DNA of 64,000 nt from an uncultured Eubacterium sp. (GTDB taxonomy: Bacteria > Bacillota > Clostridia > Lachnospirales > CAG-274): contig URXK01000001.1 of the NCBI GenBank assembly GCA_900551755.1, forward strand, positions 124,001 to 188,000, in the 5' to 3' direction. Under the pieces are notes generated by a model. The model was not told where the DNA came from and made no database searches. It saw only the letters and a list, made by a program, of their open reading frames with translations. A program made the position numbers and the translations under genes. This document shows positions 36,191 through 45,069 of the stretch, piece by piece (the first letter of the stretch is position 1; every line of letters begins with the position of its first letter).

Positions 36191-36781
36191 ATGAAAAAGA
36201 TAATAACTATAAGCAGAGAATTTGGTAGCGGTGGCAGAACTATAGGCAGAAAAGTAGCAGAAAAATTAGGTATACCTTTCTATGATAAAGAAATTATTGA
36301 AAAAGTAGCAGAAAAATCTGGTTTATCTAAAAAGTACATAGAGGAAAAAGGTGAATATTCACCGTCTAAAAGTATTTTTTCATATTCTTTTTTAGGTAGA
36401 AATATTGACGGTGTTTCTGTTGAAGATTATATTATTTCAGCACAGAGAAAAATAATAATGGACTTAGCAAATGAAGGTCCTTGTGTAATTGTTGGTAGAT
36501 GTGCTGACTTTATACTTAGAAATAGAGATGATGTGTTTAATGTATTTATACATTCTAGCATTGAAAAAAGGGCAGAAAGAATTGTAAAAGTTTATGGAGA
36601 AACTGACAAGACACCAAAGAAAAGACTTGAAGAAAAGGATAAAAAAAGAAGTATAAATTATAAATATTGTACTGACAGAGTTTGGGGAATGTCACAAAAT
36701 TATGATATTTCACTTAATAGTGGTGAAATTGGTATTGAAAATTGCGTGGAGATTATTACTGAACTTGTAAAGGTGTTATAA
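36191..36781 (+). CDS. cytidylate kinase-like family protein
   Basis: A 196-residue P-loop protein of the cytidylate kinase-like family (PF13189 type). The phosphate loop ISREFGSGGRTIG is at residues 6-18, then KLGIPFYDKEIIEKVAEKSGL; FIHSSIEKRAERI and the late RSINYKYCTDRVWG segment are typical. This family is separate from true CMP kinase and its substrate is uncertain. TTGGAGG lies 7 bases before the ATG. Transcribed alone with a terminator behind it. Confidence 0.85.
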   Translation: MKKIITISREFGSGGRTIGRKVAEKLGIPFYDKEIIEKVAEKSGLSKKYIEEKGEYSPSKSIFSYSFLGRNIDGVSVEDYIISAQRKIIMDLANEGPCVIVGRCADFILRNRDDVFNVFIHSSIEKRAERIVKVYGETDKTPKKRLEEKDKKRSINYKYCTDRVWGMSQNYDISLNSGEIGIENCVEIITELVKVL

Positions 36782-36797
36782 TGTAATTAATAATAAG

Positions 36798-36842
36798 GAC
36801 TGTTGTGAAATGATAAAGTTATATTTTGCAACAGTCTTTTAT
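36798..36842 (+). terminator. terminator after the kinase-like gene
   Basis: GACTGTTG (36798-36805) pairs with CAACAGTC (36829-36836), with AAA/TTT further in, then TTTTA. Confidence 0.75.
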
Positions 36843-36852
36843 ATTACATTTA

Positions 36853-36881
36853 TTGCATTAATTATGAAAATATGTTATGAT
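36853..36881 (+). promoter_or_regulatory. promoter of the tsaE operon
   Basis: TTGCAT (36853-36858) and TATGAT (36876-36881), spacer 17, just after the preceding terminator. Confidence 0.6.
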
Positions 36882-36910
36882 TAAGTCATTAAATGTGGGA
36901 GTGTATACTT

Positions 36911-37333
36911 ATGATTTATGAAGTTTATAAAGAAGAAGAAACTAAACAAATAGGCTTTAATATGGGTCAAAATGCAAAAGCTGGAGAAATATATTGCTTA
37001 AAAGGTGATTTAGGCGTTGGAAAGACAGTTTTTACTAAAGGCTTTGCAGAGGGTTTAGGTATAACAGACCATATTACAAGCCCGACTTTTACTATTGTAA
37101 ATGAATACAATTCTGGCAGAATTCCTTTTTATCATTTTGATGTTTACAGAATAGGTGATTCTGATGAAATGTATGACATTGGCTGTGACGAATATTTCTT
37201 TGGTGATGGTGTTTGCCTTATTGAGTGGGCAGAACTTATTGAAGATATTTTGCCTGATAATATAAAGTGGATAGAAATAAGCAAAGATTTAACTGTTGAT
37301 GATGTTAATTATAGAAAAATAGAGGTAAGATAA
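36911..37333 (+). CDS. tsaE: tRNA t6A synthesis ATPase TsaE
   Basis: TsaE, 140 residues, the P-loop ATPase that works with TsaB and TsaD to make threonylcarbamoyladenosine at position 37 of ANN-reading tRNAs. Walker A GDLGVGKTVFTKG (about residues 32-44), the SPTFTIVNEY motif and HFDVYR are diagnostic, as is LIEWAE near the end. ATG 36911 has GGGAG 9 bases upstream and matches the usual start; the frame extends six codons further up without reason. tsaB follows after one base. Confidence 0.94.
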   Translation: MIYEVYKEEETKQIGFNMGQNAKAGEIYCLKGDLGVGKTVFTKGFAEGLGITDHITSPTFTIVNEYNSGRIPFYHFDVYRIGDSDEMYDIGCDEYFFGDGVCLIEWAELIEDILPDNIKWIEISKDLTVDDVNYRKIEVR

Positions 37334-37334
37334 A

Positions 37335-38039
37335 ATGAAAATATTGGCTTTAGATACAACTGGACTTGTGGCAAGTGTTGCTTTAGTTGATGAAAACAAG
37401 ACTATTGCCGAATTTACTACAAATTATAAAAAAACACATTCACAAACAATTATGCCTATGATTGAAGAAATTGTTAAAATGGTTGACCTTGACCTTAAAG
37501 ATGTGGACTATATTGCTTGTTCAAGTGGTCCAGGTAGCTTTACTGGTCTTAGAATTGGTGCTGCAACAGCAAAGGGTCTTGCTCACGGTTTAGATAAAAA
37601 AATTATTCCAGTGCCTACTCTTGATGGACTTGCATATAATTTGTCAGAGTCTGACAAACTTATTGTTCCTATAATGGACGCTAGAAGAAATCAAGTTTAT
37701 TCAGCTATATATAGTAATATAAATGGTATTGAAAGAATAAGTGAATATATGGCTTGCGATATTAAGGAACTTCTTGATAAAGTAATTGAAATTGATGAAA
37801 ATGCCATATTCTTAGGCGATGGTGTACCTGTATTTAAAGAAAAAATTTCTGAATTTAACACAGGCTTCAAATTTGCTCCACAAAGTGCTAATATGCAGAG
37901 AGCTGCTTGCGTTGGTACTTTAGCTATGGAAAGAATTGATGAGGCTATAAGCCCTAATGACTTTGAAATTTTATATTTAAGAAAATCACAAGCAGAAAGA
38001 GAATTGGAAGAAAAAAATGCAAATAGAGTTAATGAATAA
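37335..38039 (+). CDS. tsaB: tRNA t6A synthesis protein TsaB
   Basis: TsaB, 234 residues, an inactive ASKHA-fold partner of TsaD. LALDTTGLVASVAL at the start, THSQTIMPMIE, and SSGPGSFTGLRIGAATAKGLAHG are diagnostic. It lies in the order tsaE-tsaB-rimI seen across Firmicutes; tsaD is not in the window. The end overlaps rimI by 23 bases. Confidence 0.94.
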   Translation: MKILALDTTGLVASVALVDENKTIAEFTTNYKKTHSQTIMPMIEEIVKMVDLDLKDVDYIACSSGPGSFTGLRIGAATAKGLAHGLDKKIIPVPTLDGLAYNLSESDKLIVPIMDARRNQVYSAIYSNINGIERISEYMACDIKELLDKVIEIDENAIFLGDGVPVFKEKISEFNTGFKFAPQSANMQRAACVGTLAMERIDEAISPNDFEILYLRKSQAERELEEKNANRVNE

Positions 38040-38475
38040 AAGCCACATTGATGGTATAATGGAAATTGAAAAGGACAGCTTTGCAATACCTTGGACGAGA
38101 GCCTCTGTTGAAAAGGAATTAAGCAATAAATTTGCTTACTATGTTGTAGCAATGGAGGATAATAATGTTTTAGGTTATGGCGGTATGTGGCACATTGTAA
38201 ATGAAGGTCATATTACTAATATAGCTGTTCATAAGGACCACAGACGCAATGGTATTGGAGATGCTATAGTTAAAGCCCTTGTTGAAATTGCTGAAGAAAA
38301 AGAAATGATTGGTCTTACTCTTGAAGTAAGAAAAGGAAATGAGTCTGCTTTAGCACTTTATAAGAAAAATGGATTTAAACTTGAGGGAATTCGTCCTGAA
38401 TATTATGAGGACAATAAAGAAGATGCCTATATTATGTGGAAATATTTAATTCCAGAGGAGGAAGTTATAGGCTAA
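38017..38475 (+). CDS. rimI: ribosomal protein S18 alanine acetyltransferase
   Basis: RimI, 152 residues, a GNAT N-acetyltransferase named for acetylation of the N-terminal alanine of S18. The acetyl-CoA loop HKDHRRNGIGDAI is at about residues 69-81, and LEVRKGNESALALYKKNGF follows, the usual end of the fold. Its start lies 23 bases inside tsaB. In Firmicutes it normally follows tsaB, possibly for historical reasons only. Confidence 0.92.
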   Translation: MQIELMNKSHIDGIMEIEKDSFAIPWTRASVEKELSNKFAYYVVAMEDNNVLGYGGMWHIVNEGHITNIAVHKDHRRNGIGDAIVKALVEIAEEKEMIGLTLEVRKGNESALALYKKNGFKLEGIRPEYYEDNKEDAYIMWKYLIPEEEVIG

Positions 38476-38488
38476 CGGAGGTGTTGTA

Positions 38489-40882
38489 ATGATTAAAGAG
38501 TTGAAATATAATGAATTAAAGAGATTTTGTAGAAATAAGGAAATAAGCATTGATGAAAGCAAATATACTGACCACTTAATTGGTCAGCCTAATGGTGCAG
38601 AAGCTCTTGAGTTTGGTTTAAATGTTAAAAGCAAGGGCTATAATGTATATCTTGCTGGTTTATCTTCAAGTGGTAAAACTACTTATGCAGAAAAATTTGC
38701 AAAGGATTTAGCTGTTAAAGAAAAAACACCTGATGATATGTGTTATGTTTTAGATTTTGAAAAGCCATCTGCTCCTAAACTTCTTAAATTAAAGGCTGGT
38801 ACTGGTAGAGAGTTTAAGGCTGATATGGAAGAATTTATAAATCAGTTAAGTATTGAAATACCTAAGGCTTTTTCATCAGCAAAGTATAGTGATGACAAGG
38901 ATAGAATACTTAAAACATATCAAAAGAAAAAGGACGAAGCCTTAAAGGAACTTACTGAGGAGGCTAAAAAGTATAATTTTGGTGTTAAAACAAGTAGCAA
39001 TGGTGGTATATATTTTCTCCCTATTGTAGACGGCAAAACAATAGGTGAAGATGAGTATGAGGAGCTTTCTGAGGAAGAAAAGGAAGAAATAAATGAAGGC
39101 TCAGATGAAGTACACGAGCTTGCTAATTCAACTATGAAATATGTTCGTGACCTTGATAAAAAGGCAACTACTGAAATTGAAAATATGGACTATACTACAG
39201 GTTTATTTACAGTAGGTCACTTTTTAACACCTATTCAAGGTAAATATGTTGATAACAAGGCTGTTAGTCAGTATTTGTTAAAGGTCAAGGAGGATATATT
39301 AGATAACATAGATTTGTTCTCTGATAATGATGATGACAGCAATGATGACCCTCTTGCAGCAATGATGCCTTGGAATTTAAAAAAGAATACTAATGAAATA
39401 TTTGAAAAATATAGCGTTAATTTAATTGTTGATAATAGTGAATTAAAGGGTGCTCCAGTTATAGTTGATTACAATCCAACTTATGCCAATTTAATTGGTG
39501 AAGTTGAATATGAAAATGAAAATGGTAATCTTACTACTGACTTTATGAAGATTAAGGCAGGACTTTTGCATAAGGCTAATGGTGGTTATCTTATTTTTCA
39601 CGCATCAGATTTGCTAACTAATGCCTTTGCTTGGGATACATTAAAGAGGGCATTAATTACCAATAAGGTTACTATTGAACCTTTAAAGGAATATCAGTTT
39701 GGCGGTATTACTGTTGCAGGTATTCAGCCAGAGTCAGCTGATATTAATGTTAAGGTAATTATTGTTGGTTCAATGTATTATTATGAGCTTTTAAAAGAGT
39801 ATGATGACGATTTTTCAAAGTTATTTAAAATTTGTGCTTTATTTGATTATGAAATGGATTATTCAGAAGAAAATATAAACGCAATGCTTGGCTTTGTTAA
39901 AAACTATTGTATTAAAAATGAATTTTTACCTATTGAGGATAATGCCCTTTGTGAGCTTTTAGAATATTCTGTTCGACTTGCTGAAAGACAGGATAAATTA
40001 ACTACAAGATTTGGTCTTATATGTGATATTTTAGCTGAGGCTGATGCTTGGGCAAGACTTGACAAATCTAATTCCATTGATAGCAAATATGTGTTAAAGG
40101 CAATAAATAAGTCTGTGGAAAGAGTTAATATTTATGCTAAAAAATATAGTAAAATGATTTCTAACAATGAAATTATGATTGCTACAGAAGGTCAGGAAGT
40201 TGGTCAGATTAACGGACTTTGCGTAATGGAAATGGGTGATTATACCTTTGGTATGCCTACTAGAATAACTGCAAGCACATACACTGGTAAGGCTGGTATT
40301 GTTAATATTGAAAAAGAGGCTGAAATGAGTGGCTCTATTCACGATAAGGGTATGCAAGTGTTAATAGGATATTTAGGTGGAAAGTATGCACAGAAAAATC
40401 CTTTGACATTAAGCTGTAGAGTTTGTTTTGAGCAGAGTTACAATGGTGTAGACGGTGATAGTGCGTCATCAACTGAAACTTATGCTATTATTTCTAGCCT
40501 TAGTGAATGCCCAATTAATCAACAGCTTGCTGTAACAGGTAGTATGAACCAAAAGGGAGAAATACAGCCAATTGGTGGTGTTACTTACAAAATTGAAGGA
40601 TTTTTTGATGTTTGTAATGAAAGAGGTCTTACTGGTAGTCAAGGTTGTATAATACCGTCAACTAATGTTAAGGATTTGGTACTTAAAGATGAGGTTGTTT
40701 CTGCTGTTAAAGAAGGTAAATTCCATATTTATGCCATTGATAGTATTGATGATGGTATTGAGCTTTTAATGGGCAGAAAAGCTGGCAAAAAACTTGCTAA
40801 TGGTGGATATAGCAAGGATAGTGTTCATTACTTAGTAGAAAATAAGTTAAAAAATTATTATAAGAGAGCAAGTGAAAATTAA
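38489..40882 (+). CDS. Lon-like AAA protease (YcbZ/LonB-like)
   Basis: A 797-residue ATP-dependent protease. The N-terminal half has a P-loop AGLSSSGKTT (about residues 55-64) split by a long helical insert (about 110-290), then the second half of the AAA module with GGYLIFHASDLL acting as Walker B. The C-terminal Lon S16 domain has the catalytic pair S658 in DGDSAS and K701 in GGVTYKIEG, 43 residues apart as in Lon. This is the AAA_32 type seen in E. coli YcbZ, not classical Lon (no N-terminal LON domain). No membrane segments. Follows rimI by 13 bases and may be co-transcribed with the t6A genes. Confidence 0.88.
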   Translation: MIKELKYNELKRFCRNKEISIDESKYTDHLIGQPNGAEALEFGLNVKSKGYNVYLAGLSSSGKTTYAEKFAKDLAVKEKTPDDMCYVLDFEKPSAPKLLKLKAGTGREFKADMEEFINQLSIEIPKAFSSAKYSDDKDRILKTYQKKKDEALKELTEEAKKYNFGVKTSSNGGIYFLPIVDGKTIGEDEYEELSEEEKEEINEGSDEVHELANSTMKYVRDLDKKATTEIENMDYTTGLFTVGHFLTPIQGKYVDNKAVSQYLLKVKEDILDNIDLFSDNDDDSNDDPLAAMMPWNLKKNTNEIFEKYSVNLIVDNSELKGAPVIVDYNPTYANLIGEVEYENENGNLTTDFMKIKAGLLHKANGGYLIFHASDLLTNAFAWDTLKRALITNKVTIEPLKEYQFGGITVAGIQPESADINVKVIIVGSMYYYELLKEYDDDFSKLFKICALFDYEMDYSEENINAMLGFVKNYCIKNEFLPIEDNALCELLEYSVRLAERQDKLTTRFGLICDILAEADAWARLDKSNSIDSKYVLKAINKSVERVNIYAKKYSKMISNNEIMIATEGQEVGQINGLCVMEMGDYTFGMPTRITASTYTGKAGIVNIEKEAEMSGSIHDKGMQVLIGYLGGKYAQKNPLTLSCRVCFEQSYNGVDGDSASSTETYAIISSLSECPINQQLAVTGSMNQKGEIQPIGGVTYKIEGFFDVCNERGLTGSQGCIIPSTNVKDLVLKDEVVSAVKEGKFHIYAIDSIDDGIELLMGRKAGKKLANGGYSKDSVHYLVENKLKNYYKRASEN

Positions 40883-40897
40883 GTATATTAAAAATAT

Positions 40898-40933
40898 AAT
40901 GGTGTAGAAAATTAAACTCTACACCATTCTTTT
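40898..40933 (+). terminator. terminator after the Lon-like protease
   Basis: AATGGTGTAGA (40898-40908) pairs with TCTACACCATT (40918-40928), then CTTTTG. Confidence 0.85.
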
Positions 40934-40977
40934 GATTATATTAATAATTATTTTTAAGAGCAATGTAATATATTTTG

Positions 40978-41006
40978 TTGAATTTATATATGTAATAGTG
41001 TAAAAT
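40978..41006 (+). promoter_or_regulatory. promoter of truA
   Basis: TTGAAT (40978-40983) and TAAAAT (41001-41006), spacer 17. Confidence 0.6.
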
Positions 41007-41035
41007 TAAAATTGTAGTTTGGTGGTGATATAGTA

Positions 41036-41776
41036 ATGAATTATAAAATTGTTTTGGAGTATGAGGGAACAAGATATAATGGCTGGCAAAGGCAGGTATC
41101 AACTTCTAATACTATTCAGGGCATAATTGAAGAGGCAATAAAAACTGTTACTGGTGAAAATGTTGAAATAAATGGTTCAGGCAGAACTGATGCAGGTACT
41201 CACGCTTTGGGTCAAGTGGCAAATTTTAAACTTAGTAATAAATATGATAACTTAATGGATAAAATAAATGATGAATTGCCTAGCGATATTAGAATATTAA
41301 GCTGTTGTGAAGTTGATGACAGATTTCACGCAAGACTTAATGCTATAGGTAAAGTTTATTATTATAAAATTGATACAGGTAAAAAAGTAAATGTTTTTAC
41401 TAGAAGAACTGTAAATCATTTTAATTTTCCTCTTAATATTGAGGAAATGAAAAGGGCTAGTAAAATGCTTGTTGGTACTTATGATTTTAAGTCTTTTTGT
41501 TCTAATAAAAGAACTAAAAAATCAACAGTAAGAACTATTTATTCTATTGATATTTTGCAAAATGGTACAGAAATTACTTTTGTATACAATGGAAACGGAT
41601 TTTTGTATAATATGGTTAGAATATTAACTGGTACAATACTTGAGGTTGGACTTGGCAAAATTAGTGCTGATGATATACCGTCTATTATTGAGGCAAGAGA
41701 TAGAAGTAGAGCTGGTATGACAATGCCACCTCGAGGTTTAACTCTTGCTGAAGTTAAATATAAGGAGGATAATTAA
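41036..41776 (+). CDS. truA: tRNA pseudouridine(38-40) synthase
   Basis: TruA, 246 residues, forms pseudouridine at positions 38-40 of tRNA. EYEGTRYNGWQRQ at the start, the catalytic aspartate in GSGRTDAGTHALGQVANF (about residue 52), FHARLNAIGKVYYYKI and YDFKSFCSN are diagnostic. GGTGGTGAT lies before the ATG. The next gene begins directly after its stop. Confidence 0.95.
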   Translation: MNYKIVLEYEGTRYNGWQRQVSTSNTIQGIIEEAIKTVTGENVEINGSGRTDAGTHALGQVANFKLSNKYDNLMDKINDELPSDIRILSCCEVDDRFHARLNAIGKVYYYKIDTGKKVNVFTRRTVNHFNFPLNIEEMKRASKMLVGTYDFKSFCSNKRTKKSTVRTIYSIDILQNGTEITFVYNGNGFLYNMVRILTGTILEVGLGKISADDIPSIIEARDRSRAGMTMPPRGLTLAEVKYKEDN

Positions 41777-42157
41777 ATGGAACAGTTTTATCAAAAAATT
41801 CAAAAAAGAACAGAGGAAAGACCACGACTTATGGTGGGCATAGTAGCATTATTTTATTTTGTTGCAGGTATGGGCTTTACAACATTAAGACAGACAACAC
41901 CTTTTTCATTAGTGCTTTCTTGCATACTTTGCCTTTATATGTCAACAATTGTGTTTGCTATTGTTAAAGGTGTTATTTCAAAGGCGTTGTTAAACTGTGG
42001 CTTGTTTTTTGCTTTAGGTTTAATTTTTAAATTTATGACAAATTATAGTGTTCTTACATATATGGATTTGATTGTAGCAATTGGATTTTTTATTGTGTTT
42101 TTTGCCTTAGGTCTTTTTATTGGTCATTTGTGGTATGGTAAGTACATAGAAAAATAA
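41777..42157 (+). CDS. small membrane protein of unknown family
   Basis: A 126-residue protein with four hydrophobic segments (about residues 20-38, 43-66, 69-88 and 95-118) and a charged N-terminus (QKIQKRTEERPR). I do not recognise the family. AAGGAGG lies inside the end of truA, 9 bases before the ATG, and no gap separates the two, so expression depends on truA. The bidirectional terminator follows. Confidence 0.6.
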   Translation: MEQFYQKIQKRTEERPRLMVGIVALFYFVAGMGFTTLRQTTPFSLVLSCILCLYMSTIVFAIVKGVISKALLNCGLFFALGLIFKFMTNYSVLTYMDLIVAIGFFIVFFALGLFIGHLWYGKYIEK

Positions 42158-42224
42158 ATATAACAATTTACCACAAGAGCTTGAATAGATTTGTTTAAAT
42201 TAATATATATATTTTGTTTTTACT

Positions 42225-42259
42225 AAAAATCCTCCCGTTTTATAAATGGGAGGATTTTT
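42225..42259. terminator. bidirectional terminator
   Basis: AAAAATCCTCCC (42225-42236) pairs with GGGAGGATTTTT (42248-42259). It serves the convergent truA operon and the ABC-F gene. Confidence 0.9.
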
Positions 42260-42262
42260 AAC

Positions 42263-44158
42263 TTAATTATTTATTTCTTCAAATTCTTCGTAAAGCTCCA
42301 TTAATTTTTCTTCAAGGATTTCCTTTTCTTCATATATTTCACGAGAACGCATTGAGTTTGTATAAACTTCTTCTGTAGCTAAAAGATTATCTAATTCTTC
42401 AATTTTATTTTCTGTTTCTTCAATTTCTTTTTCAATCTTTTTGATTTGATTGTCTTTTTTCCTCTGTTGAGCTTGTATTTCCTTTTGTTTTTTCCAGTCT
42501 AACTTAGTTTCAGTTTCAACAGATTTTACTTCTTCTGTTTTAACAATTTCATTTTCTTTTAGCTTTTCTGTGTAGTAATCGTAATTGCCTAAGTATATTG
42601 TTGCTTTATCTTTATTTAATTCGACAATTTTACTTGCTGTAGAATTGATAAAATATCTGTCGTGGGAAATGTATAAAACAGTTCCAGTATAACCTTGTAT
42701 AGCTTGTTCAAGTATTTCTTTAGAGTTAATATCAAGGTGATTAGTAGGCTCATCTAAAATTAGGAAATTGGCATTAGATAACATAATTTTAGCTAAAGCA
42801 ACTCTACCTTTTTCACCACCACTTAATGAACCAATAGTTTTGAAAACATCATCACCTGTAAAAACAAAGGCTGCAAGTACATTTCTTATTTGTGTAATAG
42901 TAAGGTCAGGATATGAATCTGAAATTTCGTCAAATATAGTTTTGTTTAAGTTAAGGTCAGATTGTTCCTGGTCATAGTAACCAATAACTACATTAGAGCC
43001 AAGTTTAACACTGCCACTTTTAGCCTCAAGGCGAGAAAGAATAATCTTAAACAATGTAGTTTTACCAATACCATTAGGACCAATAAGAGCTGTTTTTTCT
43101 CCCTTTTTTATATCAAAGGATATGTTGTTAAAAAGAGGTACACCATCAAAAGCCATAGAAACATTGTCAACACTTAAAACATCGTTGCCACTTTCTTTAA
43201 TTGGCTTTATTTCTAAACGCATTTTATCTGGCAAGTTTTCAGGAGCGTCTACTCTTTCTATTTTATCAAGCATTTTTTCTCGGCTTTCAGCTCTTTTTAT
43301 GGACTTTTCTCTGTTAAATTCTCTAAGTTTTTTAATAACTTCTTCTTGATGCTTTATTTCTTTTTGCTGATTAATATATCTGTGGTATTCAATTTCTCTG
43401 TCGATTATTTTCTTTTCAGCATAGTATGAATAGTTGCCAAAATATTCTTTTGCTTTTTTGTTTTCAATTTCAATTACTTTTCCAACTACTTTATCAAGGA
43501 AATATCTATCGTGGGAAATAATAACAACTGCACCTTTGTAACTTCTTAAAAAGTCCTCAAGCCATCTTAATGAGTCAATATCAAGGTGGTTAGTTGGCTC
43601 ATCAAGGAGAAGTACATCAGGAGCTTTTAAAAGTATTTTACCTAAAGCAACTCTTGTTTTTTGTCCACCAGAAAGTTCGTTTATTGTTTGACTACTTTCT
43701 TCCTCACTAAAGCCAAGACCTTTTATGACACCTCTTAATCTGCTTTGGTAGCTATAGCCGTCCATTTCTTCCATTTTGTGAGAAAGTTCTGAATATCTTG
43801 TCATAAGATTTTCAAGGTCATCTCCACTTTTGTGTGACATTTGAGCTTCCATATCTCTTAACTGTTGTTCCATAAGCATAATAGGTTCAAATACAGTAAG
43901 AAGTTCACCATATATAGTTTTTGATGAGTCTATTTCAAGACTTTGTGAAAAATAGCCCATTGTTGCAGACTTTGGCATAATTACTTCGCCAGAGTCAAGG
44001 GAAAGTTCTCCTGTAATTATTTTAAATAATGTTGATTTGCCGGCACCATTAACGCCAACAATAGCAACCTTTTCTTTTTCTTCTATATGAAATGAAATAT
44101 TTTTAAGTATAACATCTGTACCAAAGGCTTTGGATACATTATTAAGTGCTAATATCAT
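42263..44158 (-). CDS. ABC-F family ATPase
   Basis: A 631-residue soluble protein with two ABC ATPase domains in one chain and no membrane segments. Domain 1 has GVNGAGKST, LSGGQKTR and LLLDEPTNHLD; domain 2 has GPNGIGKTT, LSGGEKGR and LILDEPTNHLD. The linker (about residues 240-310) is helical and charged, and the last 100 residues form a coiled coil rich in lysine and glutamate. This matches ABC-F ribosome-acting factors of the YdiF/Uup kind; whether it gives antibiotic resistance cannot be told from the linker by eye. CGGAG lies about 9 bases before the ATG. Divergent from rex. Confidence 0.9.
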   Translation of the reverse strand: MILALNNVSKAFGTDVILKNISFHIEEKEKVAIVGVNGAGKSTLFKIITGELSLDSGEVIMPKSATMGYFSQSLEIDSSKTIYGELLTVFEPIMLMEQQLRDMEAQMSHKSGDDLENLMTRYSELSHKMEEMDGYSYQSRLRGVIKGLGFSEEESSQTINELSGGQKTRVALGKILLKAPDVLLLDEPTNHLDIDSLRWLEDFLRSYKGAVVIISHDRYFLDKVVGKVIEIENKKAKEYFGNYSYYAEKKIIDREIEYHRYINQQKEIKHQEEVIKKLREFNREKSIKRAESREKMLDKIERVDAPENLPDKMRLEIKPIKESGNDVLSVDNVSMAFDGVPLFNNISFDIKKGEKTALIGPNGIGKTTLFKIILSRLEAKSGSVKLGSNVVIGYYDQEQSDLNLNKTIFDEISDSYPDLTITQIRNVLAAFVFTGDDVFKTIGSLSGGEKGRVALAKIMLSNANFLILDEPTNHLDINSKEILEQAIQGYTGTVLYISHDRYFINSTASKIVELNKDKATIYLGNYDYYTEKLKENEIVKTEEVKSVETETKLDWKKQKEIQAQQRKKDNQIKKIEKEIEETENKIEELDNLLATEEVYTNSMRSREIYEEKEILEEKLMELYEEFEEINN

Positions 44159-44255
44159 AATAAAAAATCTCCGTTTCTAATTTAAAACTAAATAATATAA
44201 ACCATTATACATATTTTAACAGAAAAATGCTACAATTAAAAGTAAAAAAGTAAGA

Positions 44256-44284
44256 TTGACAAAAAAAGAGAATTATTTTATAAT
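44256..44284 (+). promoter_or_regulatory. promoter of rex
   Basis: A perfect TTGACA (44256-44261) and perfect TATAAT (44279-44284), spacer 17. No clear Rex operator palindrome is seen here. Confidence 0.75.
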
Positions 44285-44312
44285 AAAGAAAAGGTTTAAA
44301 AGGTGAGTAATT

Positions 44313-44966
44313 ATGAATTCGATAGAAAAAGAAAAAATATCAATGGCTGTTATTAAAAGATTGCCAAGATACTATAGATATTTGGGAGATTTGCTTGAAC
44401 ACGATATTACAAGAATATCTTCAAACGAATTAAGCAGAAGAATGAATGTAACTGCATCACAGATAAGACAAGACTTAAATAAATTTGGCTGTTTTGGTCA
44501 AAGAGGCTATGGATATAATGTTGAAATGCTTTATGCTGAAATTAAAAAAATATTAGGTCTTGATAGAGAATATAATCTCATTATTATTGGTGCTGGTAAT
44601 TTGGGACAGGCTTTGGCTAACTATAGCAACTTTAAAAAGAGAGGATTTAACTTCATAGGCATTTTTGATAATAATCCAGATATTATCGGTAAAAATGCTG
44701 GAGAAATAGTTATTCAAGATGTTAATAATCTTGAGCAATTTTTAAAAAATAATAAGGTAGATATTGCTGTATTATCCATTCCAAAAAGTAATGCACCTCA
44801 AATTTCACCAATTCTTGTGGATAATGGTGTAAAGGGAATATGGAATTTCTCACACATTGACTTACATACACCTGATAATGTTATTGTTGAAAATGTACAT
44901 TTAACTGATAGTGTTATGACATTGTCTTATAAGTTAAGTGAGCTTGAAAATCAAAATAAAAACTAG
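44313..44966 (+). CDS. rex: redox-sensing transcriptional repressor Rex
   Basis: Rex, 217 residues, a dimeric repressor that senses the NADH/NAD+ ratio and controls fermentation genes. The N-terminal winged helix has KRLPRYYRYLGDL and VTASQIRQDLNKFGCFGQRGYGYNV (residues 13-75); the Rossmann part has IIIGAGNLGQAL (about 90-101) and the domain-swapped C-terminal helix ends the protein. Present in strict and facultative anaerobic Firmicutes, in line with an anaerobic host. Transcribed alone. Confidence 0.95.
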   Translation: MNSIEKEKISMAVIKRLPRYYRYLGDLLEHDITRISSNELSRRMNVTASQIRQDLNKFGCFGQRGYGYNVEMLYAEIKKILGLDREYNLIIIGAGNLGQALANYSNFKKRGFNFIGIFDNNPDIIGKNAGEIVIQDVNNLEQFLKNNKVDIAVLSIPKSNAPQISPILVDNGVKGIWNFSHIDLHTPDNVIVENVHLTDSVMTLSYKLSELENQNKN

Positions 44967-44970
44967 AATT

Positions 44971-44995
44971 AAAAGAGCCGTAGAGGCTCTTTTTT
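44971..44995 (+). terminator. terminator of rex
   Basis: AAAAGAGCC (44971-44979) pairs with GGCTCTTTT (44985-44993), with a T-run. Confidence 0.85.
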
Positions 44996-45008
44996 GATGG
45001 AATAGCCA

Positions 45009-45037
45009 TTGTAAAATAATTGACATTATGGTATAAT
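45009..45037 (+). promoter_or_regulatory. promoter of the second polysaccharide block
   Basis: TTGTAA (45009-45014) and a perfect TATAAT (45032-45037), spacer 17, with TGG making an extended -10. Confidence 0.6.
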
Positions 45038-45069
45038 TAAAATAGATTATTGCGTAAAGGTGGGTTTAT

